Part shown: piece by piece, positions 1 through 8,878 of the stretch
How the letters are laid out: every line of letters begins with the position of its first letter
Numbering within the stretch: position 1 is the stretch's first letter
Assembly (NCBI RefSeq): GCF_036511935.1
Contig: NZ_AP028878.1
Location: 4,402,001-4,466,000 of the forward strand
Length of the DNA: 64,000 nt
Direction: 5' to 3'
Source of the DNA: Marinobacter nanhaiticus D15-8W
Lineage (GTDB): Bacteria; Pseudomonadota; Gammaproteobacteria; Pseudomonadales; Oleiphilaceae
The notes under the pieces: model-generated
What the model saw: only the letters and a program-made list of their open reading frames with translations
The model's database searches: none
What the model was told of the DNA's origin: nothing
Made by a program: the position numbers and the translations under genes

Positions 1-88
1 GCTGCTCCGAAGCTGAAGCGTCGGCTTCATTTAAAGCCTGCTCGAGTATGTAGCAGATGCTTTAGCTTCTGAGGCGCCGCAGGCGCCC
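1..88. repeat. Dispersed palindromic repeat, inverted pair (locus A)
   Basis: Two copies of a short unit face away from each other. Bases 1-32 are the reverse complement of a unit containing GACGCTTCAGCTTCGGAGCAG-like sequence. Bases 48-88 hold a forward unit that starts ATGTAGC, contains GCTTTAGCTTC and ends in a small hairpin GGCGCC-gca-GGCGCC. The same unit occurs at 10342-10455 and 27607-27875. All loci lie just past the 3' ends of genes, here aceF. This is REP/BIME-like structure seen directly in sequence; its function is unknown. Confidence 0.7.
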
Positions 89-114
89 CGATCACCTACA
101 TTTTCCACAGGAAA

Positions 115-237
115 GTAGGTCGGGTTCACCCAACGGCGTAAAAGCGTAGCGTAACCCGACACCCCTCCCCGCTATTCCCCTCTTACGAGAACGCGTCGAG
201 TTCGATGTCGGGTTACGCCAAGGCTAACCCGACCTAC
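115..237. repeat. REP-like inverted pair with GTAGGTCGGGTT ends
   Basis: Perfect 12-bp terminal inverted repeats GTAGGTCGGGTT (115-126) and AACCCGACCTAC (226-237) enclose a second inverted pair GTAACCCGAC (151-160) and GTCGGGTTAC (207-216). Each half can fold alone: 119-160 through GTCGGGTT/AACCCGAC, and 207-235 through GTCGGGTTA/TAACCCGAC. This is the layout of two REP hairpins in opposite orientation. It is unrelated in sequence to the neighbouring 1-88 repeat. Confidence 0.7.
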
Positions 238-251
238 ACGAGTGGGCATCG

Positions 252-2288
252 TCAGAGCAGCAACCGCCGCACATCCCCCAGCAGATCACTAAGCAACGTC
301 GTAAACCGCGCCGCATCGGCACCGTTTACCGCACGATGGTCGTAGGACAGGGAAAGCGGCATCATCAGCCGTGGCTGGAAGGCCTTGCCATCCCACACCG
401 GCTTCATGGACGCCTTGGATAGCCCCAGGATCGCCACTTCCGGCGTGCTCACGATGGGCGTGAATGCCGTACCGCCGATACCGCCCAGACTGGTGATAGA
501 AAAGCATCCGCCCTGCATTTCGTTAGGCTTGAGCTTCTTGTCACGGGCCTTGCCCGCCAGCTCGGCAGCTTCTGCTGCCAGCTCCCAAAGACCTTTCTTG
601 TCCACGTCCCGGATCACCGGCACCATCAGGCCATTTGGCGTATCCACGGCAATGCCGATATGGATGTATTTCTTGCGCACCAGCTCCTTGCGCTCCATAT
701 CCAGCGAGACGTTGAACTGAGGCAGCTCCGCCAAGGCGTGGGCACAGGCCTTGAGCACGAACGCCAGCGGCGTCATCTTCACGCCCCGCTTCTCGCCTTC
801 GGCCTTAAGGTCCTTGCGGAAGGCGTCCATATCGGTGATATCAGCATCGTCATGCTGGGTCACGTGGGGCACATTGAGCCAGTTGCGCTGCATATTGTTG
901 GCGGTCGCCACCTGGATGCGCGACATGCTTTCGCGCTCGACCTCGCCAAACTGGCTGAAGTCGGGCAGCTTCACGCCGGGAATACCGGCGCCGCTGGCCG
1001 CGCTGACGCCGCCTTCCTGCGTCTTCTGCAGTTCGCCCTTCACGTAGGCCTGGATATCGTCCTTGAGAATGCGGTCTTTCGGGCCGCTGCCCTTGATCCG
1101 CCCCATATCGACGCCATATTCCCGCGCGAGCTTGCGCACGGCCGGGCCCGCATGGACCTTTCCGCCACCGGTGCGAGGCACGGGCTCGGACTCCTCCGAC
1201 TTGCCCTTCTCTTCAGACTTAGGCTTCGACTCGCGCTCGCCGTCTTTGTCTTTCGAAGATTCCTCCGTGGTCTCTTCTGTCTCCGTTTCTGTATCTGTTT
1301 CCGCTTCCTCTTCGCCACCGTCTTCGGTGATGGTCAACTCAAGCAGATCGTCGCCCTCGGAGAGCTTGTCGCCTTCCTTGACCAGGACCTTGGTTACCTT
1401 GCCCGCGAAGGGCGAGGGAATCTCAAACGTCGCCTTGTCCGACTCGACGGTCACCAGCGGATCTTCCTCGGCAACCTCGTCTCCGTCCTTGACGTTGATC
1501 TCGAGCACCGGCACGTCTTCGGCACCGTCCATATTCGGCACCTTGACGGTCTCCTTGCGGGTTCCACCGCCGGATTTCTTCTTCGGCGCTTCCTTTTTCG
1601 GCTCGGATTTGGACTCGGTTTCTTTCTTCGGTTCTTCCTTGGTCTCTTCGCCTGCCTCGTCGTCACCACCCCCGACGATGGTCATTTCCAGCAGGTCGTC
1701 GCCTTCGGACAGCTTGTCGCCTTCCTTGACCAGGACCTTCTCGACCTTGCCCGCGTAAGGTGATGGGATCTCGAACGTCGCCTTGTCCGACTCGACGGTC
1801 ACCAGCGGGTCTTCCTCGGCAACTTCATCACCGGCCTGGACGTTGATTTCGATAACTGGAACGTCCTCGGCGCCATCCATGCTCGGCACCTTGACGGTTT
1901 CCTTGCGGGAGCCGCCGCCGGATTTCTCCGCCGATTTCTTGGGCTTCTCCTCTTTATCCTGATCCTCGTCTTTATCCTCTTCCTGGTCTTCGTCCTCGTC
2001 CCTGGCGGGCTTCTCATCCTCGTCGTCAGCGTTGTCCTCGTCATCCGCGTCATCGGTCTCGATCATACCGACCACATCACCTTCCTTGAGCGTATCGCCC
2101 ACCTTGACGCTGATCTTGGTAATCTTGCCCGAAGCCGGCGACGGCAGGTCGACGGAAGCCTTGTCGGATTCCACCGTCAGGATGGAATCCTCTTCTTCAA
2201 CGGTATCACCCTCGCTGACGGTAATTTCGATGATCTCAACTTCATCCGCACCGCCGAGATCGGGAACCTTGATTTCCTGTTCGCTCAT
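252..2288 (-). CDS. aceF: Pyruvate dehydrogenase E2, dihydrolipoamide acetyltransferase
   Basis: This is the E2 core of the pyruvate dehydrogenase complex, which passes acetyl groups from E1 to CoA in the cytoplasm. Its 678 residues hold three lipoyl domains with lipoyl-lysines in VESDKA contexts at K43, K169 and K285. Long acidic linkers rich in D, E and K join them; the first spans about residues 80-127. A peripheral subunit-binding domain follows at about 375-410, then the catalytic acyltransferase domain. The active-site segment near the C-terminus is DHRAVNGAD (H651, N655): the usual HxxxD aspartate is asparagine, as is known in some E2p enzymes such as that of Azotobacter. Lipoyl domains 2 and 3 are nearly identical. 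It starts 10 bp after aceE with AAGGAG at good spacing, so the two form one operon. Confidence 0.96.
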   Translation of the reverse strand: MSEQEIKVPDLGGADEVEIIEITVSEGDTVEEEDSILTVESDKASVDLPSPASGKITKISVKVGDTLKEGDVVGMIETDDADDEDNADDEDEKPARDEDEDQEEDKDEDQDKEEKPKKSAEKSGGGSRKETVKVPSMDGAEDVPVIEINVQAGDEVAEEDPLVTVESDKATFEIPSPYAGKVEKVLVKEGDKLSEGDDLLEMTIVGGGDDEAGEETKEEPKKETESKSEPKKEAPKKKSGGGTRKETVKVPNMDGAEDVPVLEINVKDGDEVAEEDPLVTVESDKATFEIPSPFAGKVTKVLVKEGDKLSEGDDLLELTITEDGGEEEAETDTETETEETTEESSKDKDGERESKPKSEEKGKSEESEPVPRTGGGKVHAGPAVRKLAREYGVDMGRIKGSGPKDRILKDDIQAYVKGELQKTQEGGVSAASGAGIPGVKLPDFSQFGEVERESMSRIQVATANNMQRNWLNVPHVTQHDDADITDMDAFRKDLKAEGEKRGVKMTPLAFVLKACAHALAELPQFNVSLDMERKELVRKKYIHIGIAVDTPNGLMVPVIRDVDKKGLWELAAEAAELAGKARDKKLKPNEMQGGCFSITSLGGIGGTAFTPIVSTPEVAILGLSKASMKPVWDGKAFQPRLMMPLSLSYDHRAVNGADAARFTTLLSDLLGDVRRLLL

Positions 2289-2298
2289 GGCGGTCTCC

Positions 2299-4959
2299 TT
2301 AAACCTTCAGCGGGTTGGGTTTGTTTCGGTCGATACCGTACTTGCGCATCGCCTCAAGCACCTGGTCCTGTTTGATGTCCCCTTCCCGTGCCAAAGCCAT
2401 CAATGCGGCAGCCGCGACATGATAGCGATCCACTTCAAAGAAGCTGCGCAACCGCTCACGGGTATCGCTGCGACCATAACCATCGGTACCGAGCACTTCG
2501 TATTCGGTCGGAATCCAGCGACGCACCTGGTCCGCATAAAGCTTCATGTAATCAGTAGAAGCAACCACCGGGCCTTTTTGCTTCTCAAGGCATTCGGTGA
2601 TGTAGGATTTTTTCGCCTTATCGTCCGGATGCAGCCTATTCCAGCGATCGACATGCTGGCCGTCGCGGGCCAGCTCGTTGAAGCTGGTAACGCTCCATAC
2701 GTCGCTGGCTACACTGAAGTCATCCTTGAGTAGCTGGGCCGCCGCGCGCACCTCGTTCAGGATTGCTCCGCAGCCGAGCAACTGGACGCGAGGCGTCTTC
2801 TTGCGCCCCTTCGTCTCGACCGACTCCAGCTTATACATCCCCTTGATGATGCCTTCCTCCACGCCCTTGGGCATGGCAGGCTGCTGGTAATTCTCGTTCA
2901 GGAGCGTGATGTAGTAGAAAACGTTTTCATTGTCTTCGTACATCCGCTTCATGCCGTCATGGACGATCACAGCCAGCTCGTAGGCATAACTTGGATCGTA
3001 CGACACGCAGGAAGGAATGGTCTGGGCCAGGATATGGCTATGGCCATCCTGGTGCTGAAGTCCCTCGCCATTGAGCGTAGTACGTCCGGAAGTGCCGCCC
3101 ATCAGGAAGCCGCGGGCCTGGATATCCCCTGACGCCCAGGCGAGGTCTCCAACCCGCTGGAAACCGAACATGGAGTAGAAGCTATAGAACGGTATCAGCG
3201 GAAAATCATTGGTGCTGTAGGAGGTACCGCAGGCCATCCAGGCCGCCATCGAGCCATCCTCGGTAATACCTTCCTCCAGGATCTGGCCCTTCTTGTCCTC
3301 CTTGTAGTACATGATCTGGTCGCGATCCTGGGGCGTGTATTTCTGCCCCTCCGAGGTATAGATCCCGAGCTGTCGGAACATACCTTCCATACCGAAGGTG
3401 CGCGCTTCATCGGGCACGATCGGTACGACCCGCTTGCCGATGCGCTTGTCCTTGGTCAGCGAGGTGAGCAGGCGCACGAACGCCATGGTGGTGGAGATTT
3501 CGCGGTCGCCGGAACCTTCGAGCAGATTACTGAAGATATCCACCTTTGGAATCTGGAGCGGCTGACTGTCCTTACGGCGTTTCGGGTAGAAGCCCCCAAG
3601 TTCCTGTCGGCGCTTCTTCATGTAGACCATCTCGGGGCTGTCCGGTGCCGGCCGATAGTAAGGGACGTCTTCCAGCTCGTCGTCTTTAAGCGGAATACCG
3701 AAACGATCACGAAAGGCCTTCAGGCCCTCGATATCCATCTTCTTCAGAGAGTGAGCCGTGTTCTGCGCTTCACCAGCAGCACCGAAGCCATAACCCTTGA
3801 TGGTGTGCGCGAGAATGACTGTCGGCTTGCCTTTGTGGTGGACCGCGTTGTGATAGGCCGCGTAGACCTTGTAAGGATCGTGCCCTCCCCGGTTGAGTTG
3901 ACCAATCTCCTCATCGGACATGTCTTCGACCATGCGAGCCAACTCGGGATACTTTCCGAAGAAGTGCTTGCGGGTATAGGCCGGACCGTTGCTCTTGTAG
4001 TTCTGCAGTTCGCCGTCGCAGGTTTCATCCATGGCGCGCTGCATGATGCCATCGGTATCGCGTTCAAAAAGCGGATCCCACATACGCCCCCAAACCACTT
4101 TGAGGACGTTCCAGTTGGCGCCACGGAACACACCTTCCATTTCCTGGATGATCTTTCCGTTGCCACGCACCGGGCCATCGAGCCGCTGGAGGTTACAGTT
4201 GATGACGAAGATCAGGTTATCCAGCTTTTCGCGGCCGGCCATGGATATGGCGCCCAGGGTCTCGGGCTCGTCACATTCGCCGTCGCCAATGAAACACCAG
4301 ACGTGGCGGTCACCCATGTCGACCAGCTCACGGCTATGCAGGTACTTCATGACGTGCGCCTGGTAGATCGCCTGGATTGGCCCTAGCCCCATGGACACGG
4401 TCGGAAACTGCCAGTAATCCGGCATCAACCAGGGGTGCGGATAGGAGGACAGACCGTTGCCGTCAACTTCCTCGCGGTACTTATCAAGGTGTTCCTCGTC
4501 GAACCGGCCTTCCAGGTAGGAGCGGGCATAGATGCCTGGAGATGAATGCCCCTGGAAGTAGACCGAATCGGCTTCCTGCTTATCGTTACCCGCATTGAAG
4601 AAGTAATTGAACCCGACGTCATAAAGCGTAGCCGCAGACGAGAACGAGGAAACGTGACCGCCCAGCTCGCCCGGGCGCTTGTTCGCCCGCAAGACCATCG
4701 CCAGGGCATTCCAGCGAATCAACGAGCGGATGCGCCGCTCCATGAAAAGATCGCCCGGCATCCGTGCTTCCTGCGTAACGGGAATGCTGTTGCGAAAGGG
4801 CGTGGTAATCGAATAGGGAAGTTCGGTGCCGTCTCGGCTGGCGCGTTCGGAAAGACGCTCCATGATGAACTTGGCGCGCTCTATACCCTCGTTCTCGATC
4901 AGGGAATCCAGAGCCTCCATCCATTCCTGGGTTTCGATAGGATCTTCGTCCTGGTACAT
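2299..4959 (-). CDS. aceE: Pyruvate dehydrogenase E1 component, homodimeric type
   Basis: AceE decarboxylates pyruvate with thiamine diphosphate and acetylates the lipoyl groups of E2. The 886 residues match the usual length of the homodimeric gammaproteobacterial enzyme (about 887). The thiamine diphosphate/Mg motif runs from GDGECDEPE to the downstream NCNLQRLDG segment, and conserved blocks such as WMACGTSYS and [16 protein letters not shown] are present. The start is preceded by AGGAGG. It is the first gene of aceE-aceF. No pdhR regulator and no lpd (E3) gene lies next to it, so regulation and E3 must come from elsewhere. Confidence 0.97.
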   Translation of the reverse strand: MYQDEDPIETQEWMEALDSLIENEGIERAKFIMERLSERASRDGTELPYSITTPFRNSIPVTQEARMPGDLFMERRIRSLIRWNALAMVLRANKRPGELGGHVSSFSSAATLYDVGFNYFFNAGNDKQEADSVYFQGHSSPGIYARSYLEGRFDEEHLDKYREEVDGNGLSSYPHPWLMPDYWQFPTVSMGLGPIQAIYQAHVMKYLHSRELVDMGDRHVWCFIGDGECDEPETLGAISMAGREKLDNLIFVINCNLQRLDGPVRGNGKIIQEMEGVFRGANWNVLKVVWGRMWDPLFERDTDGIMQRAMDETCDGELQNYKSNGPAYTRKHFFGKYPELARMVEDMSDEEIGQLNRGGHDPYKVYAAYHNAVHHKGKPTVILAHTIKGYGFGAAGEAQNTAHSLKKMDIEGLKAFRDRFGIPLKDDELEDVPYYRPAPDSPEMVYMKKRRQELGGFYPKRRKDSQPLQIPKVDIFSNLLEGSGDREISTTMAFVRLLTSLTKDKRIGKRVVPIVPDEARTFGMEGMFRQLGIYTSEGQKYTPQDRDQIMYYKEDKKGQILEEGITEDGSMAAWMACGTSYSTNDFPLIPFYSFYSMFGFQRVGDLAWASGDIQARGFLMGGTSGRTTLNGEGLQHQDGHSHILAQTIPSCVSYDPSYAYELAVIVHDGMKRMYEDNENVFYYITLLNENYQQPAMPKGVEEGIIKGMYKLESVETKGRKKTPRVQLLGCGAILNEVRAAAQLLKDDFSVASDVWSVTSFNELARDGQHVDRWNRLHPDDKAKKSYITECLEKQKGPVVASTDYMKLYADQVRRWIPTEYEVLGTDGYGRSDTRERLRSFFEVDRYHVAAAALMALAREGDIKQDQVLEAMRKYGIDRNKPNPLKV

Positions 4960-5440
4960 CCGACCCTCCTAAAGGTGTCAGTTGATGCGCTTGGTCAGTG
5001 GGTGCACCTGAGTGGGCGCTCCTGATTGCGGCAAAGCCTTGGCGCAGCATTGCGTGGATGCTGCATCCACCCTGTGGAGCTAATGGCTTTCGTATGAAGC
5101 CGGAATGACGACCGCCCTACGCCAGAGCTGTAGCCATACAAAGGGGAAGCAGCAATGCCAGAACCGGGACAGCGGAAATAACCGGATCGTTCTAAAGTGA
5201 CTCGAAGCGCCTTCGAGTAAGTCCTGCCTTTACCGATAACCCGAGTCGCCGGTGTCATGCAAGAACATCGATGCTGTTAAAAGGACCCTAGCCCCCTAAA
5301 GCATAGAACAGGATCAATAACTTGCTTTAGGCGACCACAGAAATACGTGTATCAACGTACCGATAGATGTCTACCGCTACAGCGAGTATCCATGCGGCCG
5401 AGTGCCAGAGCCCGGTTACCGAATAACTCGAAAGTAAAGA

Positions 5441-5465
5441 TCACCAGAATGGAAGGTTCTGGTGA
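5441..5465. promoter_or_regulatory. Operator-like inverted repeat upstream of lutA
   Basis: Perfect 9-bp arms TCACCAGAA and TTCTGGTGA are separated by 7 bases. No T-run follows on either strand, so a protein-binding site is likelier than a terminator. It lies about 170 bp before lutA. The binding protein is unknown; a GntR-type lactate regulator is only a guess from context. Confidence 0.45.
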
Positions 5466-5503
5466 CACTCTCAAGTCATCTGCGACCAATTTCTAAGCGA
5501 CCC

Positions 5504-5520
5504 CGATCAATTGTTGATCG
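5504..5520. promoter_or_regulatory. 17-bp palindrome upstream of lutA
   Basis: CGATCAATTGTTGATCG is a perfect inverted repeat (7-bp arms, 3-base centre). It sits 57 bp before the candidate lutA -35 box. Size and symmetry suit a dimeric repressor or activator. It does not clearly match the published LldR or PdhR sites that I can recall. Confidence 0.45.
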
Positions 5521-5576
5521 TCCCGGCACCCGCCCCAAAGCCTGCGACTATTTTCTAACGGCGAGCGGGTTCGATT

Positions 5577-5606
5577 TTGACGAGACTTCACACTAATCTT
5601 TATAGC
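5577..5606 (+). promoter_or_regulatory. Candidate sigma70 promoter of lutABC
   Basis: TTGACG (5577-5582) and TATAGC (5601-5606) are separated by 18 bp and lie 31 bp before the lutA start. The -35 is good and the -10 is four of six matches. Confidence 0.4.
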
Positions 5607-5637
5607 CATAAGAACACGATGAGAGATCCGCACGCTG

Positions 5638-6390
5638 ATGAATACCGCCGAGATCAAACGCGTCTACCTTTTCGGCACCTGCCTGGTCGATGTCTTCCAC
5701 CCCAGAGCCGGTATGGCCGCTGTACGGTTGCTGGAGCGTGAAGGTCTCTTCGTCGATTTTCCGCCGGAGCAAACGTGCTGCGGCCAGCCGCCTTATAACT
5801 CCGGCTACGACGAACAGGCCCGTGACGTGGCTCGGCAGGTGGTAGAGCGCTTCAGCGACCCAATACCCGTTATCGTGCCGTCCGGTTCCTGTGCCGGCAT
5901 GCTGCGCCACCACTACCCCAGCCTGCTCGCGGACGACCCCCTGGCCGATGCCGCACGGGGCCTGGCGACCCGCACCTATGAGCTGCATGAGTTCCTCAAC
6001 CGAGTGTTGAAGATCCGTCTCGAAGACAAGGGCGAACCCACGAAAATCGTCATGCATACCTCCTGCTCCGCACGCCGGGAAATGGGTATCCGGGAAGACG
6101 GCCTGGCGTTGCTGGGCCAGCTGAAGAACGTGGAAGTCTGCGAACCGGAGAATGCCGAAGCCTGTTGCGGTTTCGGTGGCACATTCGCCGTCAAGATGTC
6201 GGATATCTCGGCAGCCATGGCGGCAGACAAATGCGAGGCTATCGAGGCGACCGGCGCCGACCAGTTGCTCAGCAGCGACTGCGGCTGCCTGATGAACATC
6301 GACGGCATGCTGCGAAAACAGGCCCGGGATCTGGACGCCGAGCACCTGGCGGAATTTCTCTGGCAACGCACGGGAGGCGACGCCCTATGA
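5638..6390 (+). CDS. lutA: Lactate utilization protein A (LldE), CCG-domain Fe-S protein
   Basis: LutA is one subunit of the LutABC iron-sulfur complex that oxidises L-lactate to pyruvate. The 250-residue protein has two cysteine-rich CCG domains, with CCGQPPYNSG near residue 43 and CCGFGGTFAV near residue 180, as in the heterodisulfide-reductase-like family. The stop codon overlaps the lutB start (ATGA), so the genes are translationally coupled. No lactate permease or lldR regulator lies beside the operon. The Shine-Dalgarno sequence is weak. Family assignment is strong; the substrate is inferred from the complete A-B-C set. Confidence 0.93.
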   Translation: MNTAEIKRVYLFGTCLVDVFHPRAGMAAVRLLEREGLFVDFPPEQTCCGQPPYNSGYDEQARDVARQVVERFSDPIPVIVPSGSCAGMLRHHYPSLLADDPLADAARGLATRTYELHEFLNRVLKIRLEDKGEPTKIVMHTSCSARREMGIREDGLALLGQLKNVEVCEPENAEACCGFGGTFAVKMSDISAAMAADKCEAIEATGADQLLSSDCGCLMNIDGMLRKQARDLDAEHLAEFLWQRTGGDAL

Positions 6391-7829
6391 GTGGTTTCAG
6401 CACCCACCCCGACCATGATTTCGATGTGCGGGTACACGACGCCTTGGGCAACGAGGAATTACGCGAAAGCTTCCACGGCGCCATGCATTTCCTGCGCGAC
6501 AAGCGCCGCTCCCAGTTTCCGGATCTGGATGCGCTCGAAGCTCTACGCGACCGAGGTGCTGCCATACGCGACCGGGCCCTCGCCCGACTACCTGACCTGC
6601 TTGAACAACTGGAAAAAAATTGTCTGCGCAATGGTATCCAGGTGCATTGGGCCGACACTGCCGAGGAAGCGAACACGCTGATTACCGATCTGGTGCGATC
6701 CATCGACGGCAAGCGCATCGTCAAGGGCAAATCCATGGCCACCGAGGAAATCGGCCTGAACACCGCCTTCGAAGCGGCCGGCTTTACCTGCCTGGAATCC
6801 GATATGGGCGAATACATCGTCCAGCAGGCAAAGGAAACACCCTCCCATATCATCATGCCGGCGATTCATCGTAACAAAGCCAGCATCGCCCGCCAGTTCC
6901 ACGAGCAGATTCCCGAAACACCCTATACCGAGGATGTGGATGAACTGATCGGCACGGGCCGCCGGGTGCTGCGACGGGCATTCGCGGAAGCCGACGTGGG
7001 GATATCAGGCGTCAACTTCGCGGTGGCGGAAACCGGTACCCTGTGCCTGGTGGAAAACGAAGGCAATGGTCGTATGTCGACGACGGTGCCGGAGATGCAT
7101 ATTGCCGTTATGGGCATCGAAAAGGTGATCGAGCGCCTTGCCGACTTGCCCGACCTGCTGCGACTACTTACCCGTTCTGCAACCGGCCAGGCGATCACCA
7201 CTTACTTCAACCTGATCAGTGGACCACGCAAGGACAACGAAATCGACGGCCCGCGCCAGGTTCACCTGGTCCTTCTGGATAATGGCCGCAGCCGTATCTA
7301 TGCCGACCGCCAGCTACGCGAAACCCTACGCTGCATCCGCTGCGGTGCCTGCATGAACCACTGCCCTGTCTACGAGCGCCTGGGCGGCCATGCCTACGGT
7401 ACCGTCTATCCGGGCCCTATCGGCCAGGTGGTCATGCCGCAACTGTTCGGTCTGGACCGTGCCGGCAAGCTGACCCAGGCGTGCAGCCTCAACGGCGCCT
7501 GCGGCGAAGCCTGCCCGGTACGTATCCCACTGCCGGACCTGATCCGCCGCCTGCGCCACGAAGGGGTGACCCATGAGGCCGGCAGCCCCGTCAAAGGCCA
7601 TGGCCGCCAGCGTAAAGCCGGCGAAGCACTGATCTGGAAAGCCTGGAGTCTGATTCACCGAACGCCGTGGCTATACAGCCTCACAACCCGTTTCGCCACG
7701 CGGGGCCGCCGCCTGCTACCGCCCCTGCCCCAGGCCTGGACCCGCCACCGCGCCCCGCTCGAGCCCGCCGAACAGAGTTTCCGCGAGATGATGGCCCGGC
7801 GAGGCGATTCTCCCGGAGATCAACAATGA
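6387..7829 (+). CDS. lutB: Lactate utilization protein B (LldF), ferredoxin-like Fe-S protein
   Basis: This is the large subunit of the LutABC lactate oxidase complex, 480 residues. An N-terminal LUD domain is followed by two 4Fe-4S cysteine clusters, CIRCGACMNHCPVY from about C316 and CSLNGACGEACPV from about C366, and a basic C-terminal tail. The ATG at 6387 overlaps the lutA stop and gives the usual family N-terminus; the longer upstream frame runs through lutA and is not coding. Its own stop overlaps the lutC start. Electron transfer to the respiratory chain is known for the family, not shown here. Confidence 0.94.
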   Translation: MSGFSTHPDHDFDVRVHDALGNEELRESFHGAMHFLRDKRRSQFPDLDALEALRDRGAAIRDRALARLPDLLEQLEKNCLRNGIQVHWADTAEEANTLITDLVRSIDGKRIVKGKSMATEEIGLNTAFEAAGFTCLESDMGEYIVQQAKETPSHIIMPAIHRNKASIARQFHEQIPETPYTEDVDELIGTGRRVLRRAFAEADVGISGVNFAVAETGTLCLVENEGNGRMSTTVPEMHIAVMGIEKVIERLADLPDLLRLLTRSATGQAITTYFNLISGPRKDNEIDGPRQVHLVLLDNGRSRIYADRQLRETLRCIRCGACMNHCPVYERLGGHAYGTVYPGPIGQVVMPQLFGLDRAGKLTQACSLNGACGEACPVRIPLPDLIRRLRHEGVTHEAGSPVKGHGRQRKAGEALIWKAWSLIHRTPWLYSLTTRFATRGRRLLPPLPQAWTRHRAPLEPAEQSFREMMARRGDSPGDQQ

Positions 7830-8467
7830 ACAGCAGGGAACGCATTCTCGCCCGCCTCCGCCACGGACGCGCCGCCTCGCCGGCGATGCCCTACGAGGTC
7901 AGCGTCCGTGCAGCGGAAGTCGAAACGCCGGTGGACATCGATACGATGATTGCCGCGCTGGAAACGGCCCATGCCGAAGTATTCCGCACCACGAGTGCGG
8001 AATGGCCAGACCACCTTGCCAGACTCGCCGGCGAGCGCGGCTGGACCCAATGGTGGATCGGCCAGGACGAAGCAGGACGAATCTGGCAGAACCATGCTTC
8101 CAGACCTCAAACCACCCTCTTCAATAACTGGGAGCGTCAGAAAACGGCCCTGTTCGACGAAGCCCAGGCTGCCCTGAGCCAGGCTCGGGGCGGTATTACC
8201 GAGACCGGCACCCTGGTCGTCGAAAGCAGCCCGCAAGTGCCACGCACCTTGTCCCTGGTGCCGCCGGTTCACATCGTGGTCCTGGATGAGGCGACCCTGG
8301 TTGCGACCCTGCGGGACGCCCTCGCCCAGTATGGCCCCGGCAAGATGCCGACCAACCTGATCTTTATCTCGGGACCGTCCAAGACCGCCGACATCCAGCA
8401 GACCCTGGCCTATGGTGCCCACGGCCCGCGGGAATTGGTCGTCTATCTCTGCAAAACAGGCAAATGA
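7826..8467 (+). CDS. lutC: Lactate utilization protein C (LldG), LUD domain
   Basis: This third subunit of the LutABC complex is 213 residues, starting MNSRERILARLR. It has the LUD/YkgG fold, with the conserved GITETGTLVV and GPSKTADIQQTLAYGAHGP segments near the C-terminus. The chosen ATG at 7826 overlaps the lutB stop (ATGA) and is preceded by CGGAGA. An upstream in-frame extension lies inside lutB and is rejected. No hairpin terminator is evident after the gene. Confidence 0.93.
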   Translation: MNSRERILARLRHGRAASPAMPYEVSVRAAEVETPVDIDTMIAALETAHAEVFRTTSAEWPDHLARLAGERGWTQWWIGQDEAGRIWQNHASRPQTTLFNNWERQKTALFDEAQAALSQARGGITETGTLVVESSPQVPRTLSLVPPVHIVVLDEATLVATLRDALAQYGPGKMPTNLIFISGPSKTADIQQTLAYGAHGPRELVVYLCKTGK

Positions 8468-8878
8468 ACAAATTTCATTTTTGTTGTTGTCATTGGTCGT
8501 CCGGAAGGACAGATCACAGCCTTTCAACCGAATTTTCTTACCGTTCTAAATAAACCATTGGTAATTCTCTGGTTTTCCGGCTCATCAAAACCACTCCACG
8601 CGATCCATTATGTTGAAATTTCAGGAAATAAGGGCGGTAAACCTATGTTGTCCCGCGATATTCCTGAGACATTTAATTAGACCTGAAAATAAATCCCTAT
8701 TCCGTTATACTCCGCTTCCCGATTTGTACCGGGGTTAAGGAGGGTGATGCAGAAGGAATTCACGTAGCGCGCAACAAGGTAGCGTGGCGCCCTCTTTTGC
8801 CTGAGAAAAAACGTCGTCGGTGCCAAAAAGAAGGTACTTGCACAGAGAAAAGACGAAGCATCGATAAGAGGGAGGCCC
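8468..8878. other. 411-bp intergenic region, lutC to kamA-family gene
   Basis: No gene is seen. There is a TATACT hexamer at 8706-8711, about 170 bp before the next start, but no good -35 at the right distance. The sequence is more AT-rich than its surroundings up to about 8700. The strong GAGGGAGG ribosome site of the next gene lies at its end. Confidence 0.5.

Larger units (their letters stand above)
4960..5637. other. 678-bp divergent intergenic region, aceE / lutA
   Basis: No credible gene is seen. The region must carry the aceEF promoter (minus strand) and the lutABC promoter (plus strand). Near aceE is a 7-bp inverted repeat GTGGATG-ctg-CATCCAC (5054-5070), a possible operator. Nearer lutA are two perfect palindromes listed separately. 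Small reading frames here show no family features. Confidence 0.6.

Noticed and set aside
660..1763. 367-codon plus-strand frame over aceF
   Set aside because: Composition reflects the reverse of acidic lipoyl linkers; not a protein.
1400..1800. Near-identical DNA blocks inside aceF taken as a repeat element
   Set aside because: They are the coding sequences of lipoyl domains 2 and 3, so an intragenic duplication, not a mobile repeat.
4995..5258. 87-codon minus-strand frame upstream of aceE
   Set aside because: No ribosome site or domain; overlaps the likely aceE control region.
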